Of a DNA stretch of 64,000 nucleotides, positions 34,553-43,159 are shown in pieces (position 1 is the first letter of the stretch; each line of letters starts with the position of its first letter). The notes beneath the pieces were generated by a model. That model searched no databases. It had not been told where the DNA came from and was given only the letters and a program-made list of their open reading frames with translations. A program made the translations under genes and the position numbers. Origin of the DNA: SZAS-79 sp031376265. GTDB lineage: Bacteria; Pseudomonadota; Gammaproteobacteria; Burkholderiales; SG8-39. The stretch lies in the NCBI GenBank assembly GCA_031376265.1, contig JANMDK010000353.1, forward strand, positions 1-64,000, in the 5' to 3' direction.

Positions 34553-36441
34553 GCGGACTTCTTCTGGTCGGCGAATCCGCGCTTGAGATGGACCAGCAAG
34601 AGCGAGATCGCCGCCGGCGTCACCCCCTGCATGCGGGCTGCCTGGCCGATCGTTTCCGGCTTGTAGCGGTTGAGCTTCTGTTGTACTTCGCGCGAAAGTC
34701 CGCGGACGTTCTGGTAGTCCAGATCGCCCGGCAGCCTGAGCGAGCCTTGCGCTTCGCGCCGCTCGACCTCCGACTGTTGGCGAGTGATGTAGCCCGAGTA
34801 CTTGGCCTGGACCTCGACTTGCTCGGCGATCTCCTGATTACCCACCGAAGGCCCGGCCTCCGGAAGCGTCATCAGAGAGTCGTAGCTCACGCCGGGGCGC
34901 CGCAAGAGATCGGCGAGCGTGTATTCGCGCTCGATGTCCTTGCCCAGGACACGCTCGGCGTCCGCGGCGGGCAATGTCCTCGGATTCACCCAGGTCGACT
35001 TGAGGCGCTCCTGCTCTGTGGCAATGGCGTCCCGCTTGCGGCTGAAAGCGTCCCAGCGCACGTCGTCGACGATGCCGAGCGCTCGGCCGATTTCTGTCAG
35101 CCTCAAGTCAGCATTGTCTTCCCTCAGCATCAGCCGGAACTCGGCGCGGCTGGTGAACATGCGATAGGGCTCGGAGACGCCGCGGGTGATCAGGTCATCG
35201 ACCAAAACGCCCAGATAGGCCTCATCGCGACGCGGGCACCAGGCCTCCTTGCCTTGCGCCTGCAGCGCCGCGTTGAGGCCGGCCAGCAGGCCTTGCGCGG
35301 CCGCTTCCTCATAACCCGTGGTGCCGTTGATTTGGCCGGCAAAGAAGAGCCCGGGGATCGACTTGGTTTCCAGTGAAGCCTTGAGGTTACGCGGATCGAA
35401 ATAGTCGTACTCGATCGCATAGCCCGGACGCAGGATGTGAGCGTTCTCCAGGCCTTCGATGCTGTGGACTAACGCCAGCTGGACATCGAAAGGCAGGCTG
35501 GTCGAAATTCCATTGGGGTAATACTCGTGCGTCGTCAACCCCTCGGGCTCGAGGAAAATCTGGTGGCTTGCCTTGCCGGCGAACCGGTGGATCTTGTCCT
35601 CGATGGAAGGGCAATAGCGTGGCCCCACGCCCTGGATGACGCCGGTAAACATCGGCGAGCGGTCGAGGCCGCCGCGGATGACCTCGTGCGTGCGCTCGTT
35701 GGTATGGGTAATCCAGCACGGCAGCTGTGCCGGGTGCATCTCGCGCTTTCCGAGGAAAGAGAAAACGGGCTCGGGCGTATCCCCGGGCTGCTCCTGCATG
35801 CGCGAAAAGTCGATCGTGCGACCGTCGATTCTCGGCGGCGTGCCCGTCTTGAGCCGGCCCACTGGAAGATCCATCTCCCGGAGTCGAGCCGCCAGGGTGA
35901 TAGCCGCCGCATCCCCAGCGCGGCCACCCTCCTGGGTTTGCAGGCCAATGTGAATCAGGCCTGCCAGGAACGTCCCGGTCGTGAGCACTACGGTATTGGC
36001 GCGGAATTCGATGCCGCCTTGGGTCTTCACCCCGGCAACGACCCCGGCTTCGAGGACGATATCGTCCACCGCCTGCTGGAACAGCGAGAGGTTCGGCTGG
36101 TTCTCGAGCCGCCGCCGGATCGCCGCGCGGTAGAGCACCCTGTCTGCCTGGGCCCGGGTCGCGCGCACAGCCGCTCCCTTCGACGAATTCAGGGTGCGAA
36201 ACTGGATCCCCGCCTCGTCGGTGGCCAGGGCCATGGCGCCGCCCAAGGCATCGATCTCGCGGACAAGGTGACCCTTCCCGATCCCCCCAATCGAGGGATT
36301 ACAGGACATTTGGCCCAGCGTTTCGATGCTATGGGTGAGGAGTAGCGTGCGCGCGCCGGTGCGCGCGGCCGCCAACGCGGCTTCGCTGCCGGCGTGACCG
36401 CCGCCAACCACAATCACGTCGAAATCAGTGTGATACCGCAT
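34549..36441 (-). CDS. mnmG: tRNA uridine 5-carboxymethylaminomethyl modification enzyme MnmG
   Basis: MnmG (GidA) works with MnmE to install the cmnm5 group on wobble uridine 34, using FAD, NADH and methylene-tetrahydrofolate. The 630-residue protein begins MRYHTDFDVIVVGGGHAGSE, the FAD motif. It contains MSCNPSIGGIGKGHLVREID with the catalytic cysteine region, TGTFLAGLIHIG, and FFAGQINGTTGYEEAAAQG. Length is standard. Its partner mnmE lies about 15 kb away at 51.2-52.6 kb. The upstream gap holds two parS-like sites. Confidence 0.98.
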   Translation of the reverse strand: MRYHTDFDVIVVGGGHAGSEAALAAARTGARTLLLTHSIETLGQMSCNPSIGGIGKGHLVREIDALGGAMALATDEAGIQFRTLNSSKGAAVRATRAQADRVLYRAAIRRRLENQPNLSLFQQAVDDIVLEAGVVAGVKTQGGIEFRANTVVLTTGTFLAGLIHIGLQTQEGGRAGDAAAITLAARLREMDLPVGRLKTGTPPRIDGRTIDFSRMQEQPGDTPEPVFSFLGKREMHPAQLPCWITHTNERTHEVIRGGLDRSPMFTGVIQGVGPRYCPSIEDKIHRFAGKASHQIFLEPEGLTTHEYYPNGISTSLPFDVQLALVHSIEGLENAHILRPGYAIEYDYFDPRNLKASLETKSIPGLFFAGQINGTTGYEEAAAQGLLAGLNAALQAQGKEAWCPRRDEAYLGVLVDDLITRGVSEPYRMFTSRAEFRLMLREDNADLRLTEIGRALGIVDDVRWDAFSRKRDAIATEQERLKSTWVNPRTLPAADAERVLGKDIEREYTLADLLRRPGVSYDSLMTLPEAGPSVGNQEIAEQVEVQAKYSGYITRQQSEVERREAQGSLRLPGDLDYQNVRGLSREVQQKLNRYKPETIGQAARMQGVTPAAISLLLVHLKRGFADQKKSA

Positions 36442-36497
36442 GCGCCGGAAACGGGAGACGAACCAGGAACCTTCGGGGAGGCGTCATGATACGTGAA

Positions 36498-36513
36498 TGT
36501 TTCACGTGAAACT
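36498..36513. promoter_or_regulatory. parS site 1 (ParB binding)
   Basis: The 16-mer TGTTTCACGTGAAACT matches the bacterial parS consensus TGTTTCACGTGAAACA at 15 of 16 positions. It lies about 57 bases upstream of the mnmG start, within a parAB-encoding region close to the origin, as expected for parS. Confidence 0.9.
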
Positions 36514-36542
36514 AGGCAACCTCGGTCTCCTCCTTGCTTGGC

Positions 36543-36558
36543 GGTTCCACGTGGAACA
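36543..36558. promoter_or_regulatory. parS site 2 (ParB binding)
   Basis: The 16-mer GGTTCCACGTGGAACA matches the consensus variant TGTTCCACGTGGAACA at 15 of 16 positions. It lies 29 bases after the first site. The rest of the gap between mnmG and the next rightward gene (36442-36709) shows no gene and no clear DnaA box. Confidence 0.88.
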
Positions 36559-36709
36559 CGGACATCGAATTTCGAAATCTGGCCATATTTTAGCGTCGTT
36601 ACCGTAAGTAACTACTGGCTCTCGTTTAAGAATCAAAACCACGATGGCTTCGCGAGGCGATCTCTACCATCATGCGCATCCCTACCCCGGTCCAAGGTAC
36701 CGAGCCCGC

Positions 36710-37849
36710 ATGAAGATCACTGACGTCATTACGCATCAGCTGTCCTGCAACGTTGAAACGCCGTTCACCTCCTCCCGGGGCTGGTGGTACAAAACCAAGG
36801 GCGCTCTTGTCGTTGAGATCGTCACCGACGAAGGACTCATCGGCTGGGGCGACTGCTATGGGCCTTCCGCAGTGGCCAAGAGCGTGGTGGACACGTTGCT
36901 CAAGCCCTCGGTGATCGGCCGCGATCCGTTCGATGTCGAAGTGATCTGGGAAACGCTCTACAACAAGGTCAAGGATTACGGTCTGACCGGCATGACGATC
37001 TCGGGCATCAGCGGGATCGACATCGCGCTCTGGGACCTCATCGGCAAGGCGACCGGCAAGCCGATCCACAAGCTGATCGGCGGAGCATTCCGCACCGATC
37101 TCACGGCGTACGCGACCGGCATCTACTTCACCGACATGAACCGGCTCACCGAGACGGCCGTCGAAGAGGCGCTCGGCTACAAGGAGCAAGGCTTTCCCGC
37201 AGTGAAAATGAAGATCGGCCTGGGCTCGATGAAGAAGGACCTGGCGCGGATCCAGGCCGTGCGCGAGGCGCTGGGCCCGGACATCCTCCTGATGGTCGAC
37301 GCGAACCACTGCTACAACGTGCCCCAGGCAATCCAGATCGGGCGCGAGATGGAGAAGCTCGGCATCCACTGGTTCGAGGAGCCGGTCTCGCCCGAAGACC
37401 TCGACGGCTACGCCGAGGTCTCACAGGCGCTCGACATGCAGGTCGCTGGAGGCGAGAACGAATTCACCAAGTTCAGCTTTCGCGAAATCATCAACCGCCG
37501 GGCGATGGACATCGTGCAACCCGATGTGTGCGCGGCGGGCGGCATCACCGAATGCAAGAAGATCGCCGCCCTGGCGCAGGCGCATTGGGTCCAGTGCGTA
37601 CCACACGCGTGGGGCACCGCGATCGGGCTCACCGCGACGATGCATTTCCTCGCTTCGCTGCCGGAGTGCCCTCCCTGCCTGGTGCCGCAGCCGCCGATGC
37701 TCGAGTATGAGCAAACCTATAACCCGTTTCGCGAAGAACTCGGCGGCAACGTGTTCAGCCACAGCAAGGGAATCGTCAAAGTGCCGCAGGGGCCGGGGCT
37801 CGGGATCGAGATCAACCGCGAGATCCTGCAGCGCTACAGGGTGGCCTAA
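36710..37849 (+). CDS. mandelate racemase/muconate lactonizing enzyme-family protein
   Basis: This 379-residue member of the enolase superfamily abstracts an alpha proton from a carboxylate substrate bound to Mg2+. The catalytic KxK motif is in AVKMKIGLG near residue 165. Metal ligands are in LLMVDANHCYNV, HWFEEPVSPEDL and VAGGENEF. The C-terminal histidine is in VPHAWGTAIGL. The tail GPGLGIEINREILQRY and NPFREEL strongly recall D-galactarolactone cycloisomerase-type enzymes, recalled and not searched, so a sugar-acid or lactone substrate is likely. The ATG at 36710 gives the family N-terminus MKITDVITHQLS. It is the first gene of the accessory block and stands alone on the plus strand. Confidence 0.92.
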   Translation: MKITDVITHQLSCNVETPFTSSRGWWYKTKGALVVEIVTDEGLIGWGDCYGPSAVAKSVVDTLLKPSVIGRDPFDVEVIWETLYNKVKDYGLTGMTISGISGIDIALWDLIGKATGKPIHKLIGGAFRTDLTAYATGIYFTDMNRLTETAVEEALGYKEQGFPAVKMKIGLGSMKKDLARIQAVREALGPDILLMVDANHCYNVPQAIQIGREMEKLGIHWFEEPVSPEDLDGYAEVSQALDMQVAGGENEFTKFSFREIINRRAMDIVQPDVCAAGGITECKKIAALAQAHWVQCVPHAWGTAIGLTATMHFLASLPECPPCLVPQPPMLEYEQTYNPFREELGGNVFSHSKGIVKVPQGPGLGIEINREILQRYRVA

Positions 37850-37962
37850 ATACGGGTGAAGCAGCGCCAGATTGCCAAAAGAGACAAAGCCGCCGCACTA
37901 GCTGCCGGGATACTTTCTAGAGATTTGCCACGCCGAGCAACGACGCGGCAGAGGAGTAAAAG

Positions 37963-40524
37963 CTACTTGCCGCGACCGGCGGTGCGATCGGTCTTGATGC
38001 CGTTCTTCTCGGCCATCGAGTAGTACTTGAGCGATTCGCCGTAGTCCTTGGCGACATCGCCCTTGCCTTCGGCGAAAATGTCGCCCAGCGCCTTGGCCGC
38101 CTCGAATTCGCCCGCCCGGATCGCGCGGACATAAAGCCGAACGGCCTGCTTGATATTGCCGGACGACTCGGCGGCCTTGCCCTGCTGGAATAGCGGGATG
38201 GCAGGCGCAACCGGCGTTGCGGAGGCGCCGGGATCGGTGAGATTCGGGGAAACGCTGGCCAACTGCTCGCCGCCGCCACCGGATTTCGCCTCAACCGCGG
38301 GCACGCCACGAGCCTCGTTGGCCTTCCTTGCGGCTTCTTCCTCCTTCATTGCCAGACGCTCAGCCGCGCCCATCGCCATGCTCTTGGGCTTGGGGGCTTC
38401 GGTAGGCGGCTTGGCCACGGCTGTTGGCGTGACCGGAGTCACTGCCGCCTGCTTCGCCGCGGCTGCTTTGTCCGCCGCCGCTCTGTCGGCTGCAGCGGCG
38501 GCCACTTTGTCGGCTTCGGCCTTATCTGTCGCCGCGCGCGCTTTGTCGGCCGCGGCACGCTGGTCGGCGGCCACCTTGTCGACTGCAGCCTTCTCGGCGG
38601 CGAGCTTGTCTGCCTTGGCCTTGTTCTCGAGGTCGGCTTTCTTCTGCGCCTCGCTGTCCTTGGCTTTCTTCGCCGCTTCTTCGGCTTTCGCCACCGCGGC
38701 CTTGGCCTCGGCTTCCTTCTGCTTCACGAGCTCGGCCTGCTTGGTGAGCTCGGCCTCGCGGCGCTTGGTTTCCTCGGCCAGCTGCGCCATCTTGACCTGG
38801 TCACCCGAGGCCTTGGCTTCCGCCTCGCGCTGACGCGCGAGCTCGAGTTCCTTGGCCGCGGCCTGTTCGCCTTGCCGGGCCGAAATCAATTGTTCGTTAG
38901 ACTTCTTTGCGACCTCGAGGGCCGCCATCAACGCTTCTGTATCGGGCTTGCGCGTCGCGAAATAGATCCCGCCGCCGCCGATGGCCGCCACGATGAGGCC
39001 GATTGCGATCGGCACCAGCGGCGAGCCCTTTTTCTTCCTGAGGTCGCTCGAGAGCTTGACCGTCTCGGCCTCTTTTTTCTTCAGCTCTTCCTGGATGCGC
39101 GCCTGCTCTTCTTCCTGTTTCTTCAGCTGGATCTGAAGGTCGGCTTCGCGCTTGGCGAGCTTGGCCTCGAAAGCCGCTTTCTCCGCGGTCTCCTTTTCGA
39201 TACGGATCTTGGCTTCGGCCGCCTGCTTGGCCTCGAGGTCGGCCGAGCGCTTCAGGTATTCGGCTTCGCGCTTGGCGAGCTCCTCTTCGAGCTTGGCTTT
39301 TTCCTCGGCAAGCTTGGCCTTGACCTCTGCCTCACGGCGGGCGGCTTCTTCGAGCTCGCGCTTTTCAAGCTCCGCAGCGGCAAGGCCCTTGGTTGCGGTG
39401 TCGTCGGCCACCCCGCGCAGCTTGGCGCTCTTCCTCTTGGCCAGCGCCGCGTAGATGCCGTCGGGGAACTGCTTGACGTAGAGGTCGAAGTCGTCGGCGT
39501 CGTTGCCGTCCTTGATCGAGCGCCAGAACTCGAGCTCGACTTCCTGGGTGCCGGTCTGGCCGGTGCCGGTGCCGGAGGCGCCCGCGGCGGCGCCCGCGAG
39601 GGCGGCCGGGGGCAAGGGGGCATCAAACGCGAGCGAGCCGACGATCGTCTTGTCGCTTTCGTCGGTGGTGGCCTTGCCTTCGAGCGCATTCTTGAGGTCG
39701 CCGCCCAGGTCCCGCGCATTCTGGTAGCGCTGGGTCATGTTCTTCGCCAGCGCCTTGGCGATGATTGCGTCGAACAGCGGCGAGATATTGGTATTCAGCC
39801 GCGACGGCATGACCGGTTCGTCCTGGAGGATCTTCTTCGCGATCGTCCAGGTGCTGGTGCCGGTGAACGGCTTCTCGCCAGTGAGGAACTGGTAAAGGAT
39901 GATGCCGGCCGAGAAAATGTCCGTGCGCCGGTCGATCTCGCCGCCTTCGATCTGCTCCGGCGACATGTAGGCCGGCGTGCCGACGATCGCACCGGCCTGC
40001 GTCTTCTCGGACGCGGACCGGTCCGCGTCCGTGATCCGCGCGACGCCGAAGTCCGCGAGCTTCACGCGACCCTTGTTGTCGATCATCACGTTCGCGGGCT
40101 TGATGTCGCGGTGGATGATGCCGGCCTCGTGCGCGAAGTGCAGCGCCTCGCAGAGCTCGCCCATGATGTGGACGGCTTCCTTGATGTCGAAGCGCTCGTT
40201 CGCGTCGAAGAAGTCCTTGAGCTCCTTGCCCTGGATGAACTCCATCACGATGTAGGCAACGTCGCCCTCGGCGCCGAAGTCGTACACCTGCACGATGTTC
40301 GGGTGGTTCAGCCGCGCGACCGCCTGGGCCTCACGATCGAAACGCATCGTGTATTCGCGCGCCGTGTCTTCGTCGAGCGCGCTCTTGAGAATCGTCTTGA
40401 TTGCGACCTTGCGATGCAACCGCGGATCCATGCCCGCATACACGACGCCCATCGCACCCTTGCCTAGAACGGCCTGGATGTCGTAGCGCCCGAGTGTCTT
40501 TATGTCAGCGGGGGGTGCAGCCAT
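37963..40524 (-). CDS. membrane-anchored Ser/Thr protein kinase with coiled coils and Sel1-like tail
   Basis: The 853-residue protein starts with a Hanks-type kinase domain (about residues 14-290). It has the glycine loop GKGAMGVVY (21-29), ATP-binding K43 in VAIKT, the catalytic loop HRDIKPANVM with D140, and DFG at 158-160, so it should be active. A linker and a charged coiled coil rich in Glu, Lys and Ala follow (about 395-495). One membrane helix PLVPIAIGLIVAAIGGGGIY lies near 500-520. A second long Ala/Lys/Glu coiled coil resembling TolA follows, and about 80 C-terminal residues look like Sel1/TPR repeats (LGDIFAEGKGDVAKDYGESL). The kinase would face the cytoplasm and the tail the periplasm. 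The start at 40524 gives the kinase N-terminus. Targets are unknown; no phosphatase is adjacent. Confidence 0.9.
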   Translation of the reverse strand: MAAPPADIKTLGRYDIQAVLGKGAMGVVYAGMDPRLHRKVAIKTILKSALDEDTAREYTMRFDREAQAVARLNHPNIVQVYDFGAEGDVAYIVMEFIQGKELKDFFDANERFDIKEAVHIMGELCEALHFAHEAGIIHRDIKPANVMIDNKGRVKLADFGVARITDADRSASEKTQAGAIVGTPAYMSPEQIEGGEIDRRTDIFSAGIILYQFLTGEKPFTGTSTWTIAKKILQDEPVMPSRLNTNISPLFDAIIAKALAKNMTQRYQNARDLGGDLKNALEGKATTDESDKTIVGSLAFDAPLPPAALAGAAAGASGTGTGQTGTQEVELEFWRSIKDGNDADDFDLYVKQFPDGIYAALAKRKSAKLRGVADDTATKGLAAAELEKRELEEAARREAEVKAKLAEEKAKLEEELAKREAEYLKRSADLEAKQAAEAKIRIEKETAEKAAFEAKLAKREADLQIQLKKQEEEQARIQEELKKKEAETVKLSSDLRKKKGSPLVPIAIGLIVAAIGGGGIYFATRKPDTEALMAALEVAKKSNEQLISARQGEQAAAKELELARQREAEAKASGDQVKMAQLAEETKRREAELTKQAELVKQKEAEAKAAVAKAEEAAKKAKDSEAQKKADLENKAKADKLAAEKAAVDKVAADQRAAADKARAATDKAEADKVAAAAADRAAADKAAAAKQAAVTPVTPTAVAKPPTEAPKPKSMAMGAAERLAMKEEEAARKANEARGVPAVEAKSGGGGEQLASVSPNLTDPGASATPVAPAIPLFQQGKAAESSGNIKQAVRLYVRAIRAGEFEAAKALGDIFAEGKGDVAKDYGESLKYYSMAEKNGIKTDRTAGRGK

Positions 40525-40687
40525 TAATGGTTTCCCTGAAACCTCGTGTGGCCAAGGCGGGCGCGCGCCGCAACCGCGGGCCAGCGCCTCCACTTCGAAC
40601 CGCAATGATTCACCACTTTAGCGGATTTCGCCACCCCCGAAAAGGTCGCCGGCGCGGCGCGAGCACCCGCAGCGTGACGGATTGCGT

Positions 40688-41596
40688 TCAGCCCGGCGCG
40701 TTTCGCTTGGCCGCCTCGCGCGCCTCGATGGCGGCATGGCGCTCCAGCAGCCGGCGGGCGCGATTGACAACCGGCACGTCGATCATCTTGCCTTCCAGCG
40801 CGAACGAGGCCCGGCCCGCGGCCTCGGCTGTGACATTTTCCTCAATTACGCGCTTTGCAAAGGCGATTTCGCCGGCCGACGGCGTGTATTCGGTGTTTAC
40901 GATCGGCACCTGGCCCGGATGAATGCAGCCTGCGCCCAAGAAGCCGAACTGGCGCGACCGCCGGACCATGGCCCCGAAAGCCGCCCAGTCGCCGAAGCCG
41001 GCCACGCTGGCGATGAACCCGAGCGGCATCAGGCCGGCCGAACGCGCCGCGAAGACCATCTGCTGCTTGGGCATGAGAAGCGTCTCCTCCACCGGTGCCA
41101 TGCCGTTTTCCAGCGCGAAATCCTCCCCGCCGATATTCATGGCCGCGAGGCGAGGCACCGCCTGCGCGATTTCGCTCATGCGAAAAAATGCCTGGGGGGT
41201 TTCGACCATCGCGATGAAGCGCGTGTGCCCCGCCTTGAGGCCGCGCCGCACTTCGAGCTCGCCGACCAGCTCGTCCAGCAGGCGCAGGTGATCCGCGCCC
41301 TGCGCCTTGGTGACCGCAATGCCGTCGACTTCCGGCCCGATCGAGGCTTCGAGGTCGCGCACCGCCATGTCCAGCGGGCGGTTGATGCGCACCACCACAT
41401 CCGCACCGCCGCGCCGCACGCGCGAAGCGGCCTTGGCAACGAGGGTGCGCGCGCTGTCCTTCTCCGCGGCCGGCACGCTGTCCTCGAGATCCAGCTGGAT
41501 GCAGTCGGCGCCGCGCGCATGCGCTTTGTCGACGTACTTCTCGACGTTCACCGGGACGTACATCAGCGAACGCCAGACTGGCAGGCCGGGTTTCAT
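40688..41596 (-). CDS. HpcH/HpaI (CitE-like) CoA-ester lyase
   Basis: This 302-residue TIM-barrel protein is of the citrate lyase beta/malyl-CoA lyase type. Motifs are RSLMYVPVNVEKYVDKAHA at the start, DCIQLDLEDSVPAAEKD near residues 31-47 with metal-site residues, DVVVRINRP, and FIAMVETPQAFF. The C-terminal FLGAGCIHPGQVPIVN is typical. Such enzymes cleave or form 3-hydroxyacyl-CoA thioesters such as malyl-CoA or citramalyl-CoA, giving acetyl-CoA plus a 2-oxo acid. The start overlaps the stop of the CoA-transferase gene by 4 bases (ATGA), so the CoA-transferase probably makes its substrate. Confidence 0.92.
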   Translation of the reverse strand: MKPGLPVWRSLMYVPVNVEKYVDKAHARGADCIQLDLEDSVPAAEKDSARTLVAKAASRVRRGGADVVVRINRPLDMAVRDLEASIGPEVDGIAVTKAQGADHLRLLDELVGELEVRRGLKAGHTRFIAMVETPQAFFRMSEIAQAVPRLAAMNIGGEDFALENGMAPVEETLLMPKQQMVFAARSAGLMPLGFIASVAGFGDWAAFGAMVRRSRQFGFLGAGCIHPGQVPIVNTEYTPSAGEIAFAKRVIEENVTAEAAGRASFALEGKMIDVPVVNRARRLLERHAAIEAREAAKRNAPG

Positions 41597-42852
41597 TCGT
41601 CTTCTCCTTTGATTGCATCCCGCGCGCCTTCGCAGACAGCCCCGGAAGCGAGCAGCGCGTCGTACCGCGCACCATCCACGCCGACGGCGGCCAGCAACTC
41701 GCGGTTGTGTTCGCCGAGCGCCGGCGCCGGCGTGCGGATGGTGCCCGGCGTGCGCGAGAGCCTCGGGACCACGTGGTGCATCGGCATCGCGCCCATCTCT
41801 GCGTCCGGGTAGTCGGCAACGACTTCCCTTTCGAGCACATGCGGATCGTCGAGGATCTGCGCAATGTCGTAGATCGGCCCGATCGTGACCTCGGCCGCCT
41901 CGAAAAAGCCCACGTTTTCCGCCTGCGTGCGCTCGGCGATAAAAGCGCCGAGGATCGCATCCAGCGCCGCGCGATTTTGAACGCGCGCATCATTGGTGCT
42001 GTAGCTGGGATCGTCGACGAGATCGTCGCGGCCGATCGAGCGGAACAGGCGCTCCGCCATTTTCTGCGTCGAGGCCGAGAGGCAAACCCACAACCCGTCG
42101 CTCGTGCGATAGGCATTGCGCGGGCCTGAATTGGTCGACCCGCTGCCGACGCGCGGCTTGACCTTCCCGGTCAGGCGGAAATTGGCCGCCTGCGGACCGA
42201 GCACCGCGAACAGGGGATCGAACAGCGGCAGGTCGATCACCTGCCCGGCTCCCTTGTTGGTTTCGACTTCGCGCAACGCCATCATCACGGCCGACGCGCC
42301 ATACAGGCCCGCGACGCTGTCGGCGAGATACATCGGCGGCAGCACCGGCTCGCGGTCGGCGAAGCCGTTCATCGACGCGAACCCCGACATGCCTTCGACG
42401 AGCGTGCCGAACCCCGGCCGGCTTTTATACGGCCCGCTCTGGCCCCATCCGGAGATGCGAACGATCACGAGTTTCGGATTGGCTTCGAGCAGCCGCTCGG
42501 GCGCGAGGCCCATCTTTTCGAGCGTGCCCGGGCGAAAGCTCTCGACCAGCACCGCGGCGCCCGCCACGAGTTGCAGCAGCAGCTCACGCGCCTTCGGGTT
42601 GCGCAGCTCGAGCCCGAGGCTCTTCTTGTTGCGCGCGTAGATTTTCCAGTTGGTGGCGACGTTGCGGGTTTTCCACGCACGCAGCGTGTCGCCCGCCGGA
42701 GGTTCGATCTTGATCACTTCAGCGCCAAAGTCGCCAAGCAGTTGCGTCAACGTATTCCCGGCCACGAGGCGCGACAGGTCCAGCACCCGCACGCCATCGA
42801 GCGGGCCGCTCGCATCGCGAACGTAATCGCGTTTTTTCGGGGAGGCTCGCAA
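41593..42852 (-). CDS. family III CoA-transferase (CaiB/BaiF)
   Basis: The 419-residue protein opens GVRVLDLSRLVAGNTLTQLL after a 20-residue lead, then GAEVIKIEPPAGDTLR, ESFRPGTLEKMGL and a catalytic aspartate in MYLADSVAGLYGAS (near residue 185). It exchanges CoA between acyl donors and acceptors. The best start is a TTG at 42852, with a poor ribosome binding site, lying 11 bases after a truncated Bug gene; this region may have been altered by deletion. The coupling with a CitE-like lyase suggests activation of a hydroxy-dicarboxylate such as malate or citramalate followed by cleavage. It differs markedly from the CoA-transferase at 19.4 kb. Confidence 0.9.
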   Translation of the reverse strand: MRASPKKRDYVRDASGPLDGVRVLDLSRLVAGNTLTQLLGDFGAEVIKIEPPAGDTLRAWKTRNVATNWKIYARNKKSLGLELRNPKARELLLQLVAGAAVLVESFRPGTLEKMGLAPERLLEANPKLVIVRISGWGQSGPYKSRPGFGTLVEGMSGFASMNGFADREPVLPPMYLADSVAGLYGASAVMMALREVETNKGAGQVIDLPLFDPLFAVLGPQAANFRLTGKVKPRVGSGSTNSGPRNAYRTSDGLWVCLSASTQKMAERLFRSIGRDDLVDDPSYSTNDARVQNRAALDAILGAFIAERTQAENVGFFEAAEVTIGPIYDIAQILDDPHVLEREVVADYPDAEMGAMPMHHVVPRLSRTPGTIRTPAPALGEHNRELLAAVGVDGARYDALLASGAVCEGARDAIKGEDE

Positions 42853-42863
42853 GGACTTGCCGG

Positions 42864-43082
42864 CTAGTCGGATTGGATGCCCGCGACCGGTTGGCCGAGG
42901 CCATCCGCAAGTTTCCTGCCGATGGCGCGAGCGAAGAGGTCGTTAGAGCCGCCCGGGGGATACGGCACGACAAACTGGATCGGGCGGGCGGGGAATTTCG
43001 GTTGCGCCTGCGCGATCGGCGCGATCAGGATCAGCGTCATCGCCAAGGAAAGACCCATCGGCGTTAGAAACAGTCTCGTCAT
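42864..43082 (-). pseudogene. truncated Bug/TctC-family binding protein
   Basis: The 72-residue frame has an intact signal peptide (MTRLFLTPMGLSLAMTLILI, ending IAQAQ) and the Bug opening FPARPIQFVVPYPPGGSND, then FARAIGRKLADGLGQPV. It stops at the point where Bug proteins continue with the ENRPGAGG segment, so about three quarters of a normal 320-residue receptor is missing. The downstream CoA-transferase gene begins 11 bases later. This looks like a deletion remnant between the TRAP genes and the CoA-transferase. A functional short protein is unlikely. Confidence 0.85.
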
Positions 43083-43159
43083 CGCGTTGCCAATTCGGAA
43101 AAACTAATTGCCATGTGAGCCGCTATCTGCTTGATTCTATCCAAAAATAAGTTGGACAT

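Noticed and set aside
37963..40524. Kinase as part of a defence or type VI secretion locus
   Set aside because: No nuclease, toxin, FHA, phosphatase or secretion genes lie nearby.
41768..41777. ACCACGTGGT palindrome as a third parS
   Set aside because: Only the central CACGTG agrees; the flanks do not match parS, and it lies inside a coding region.
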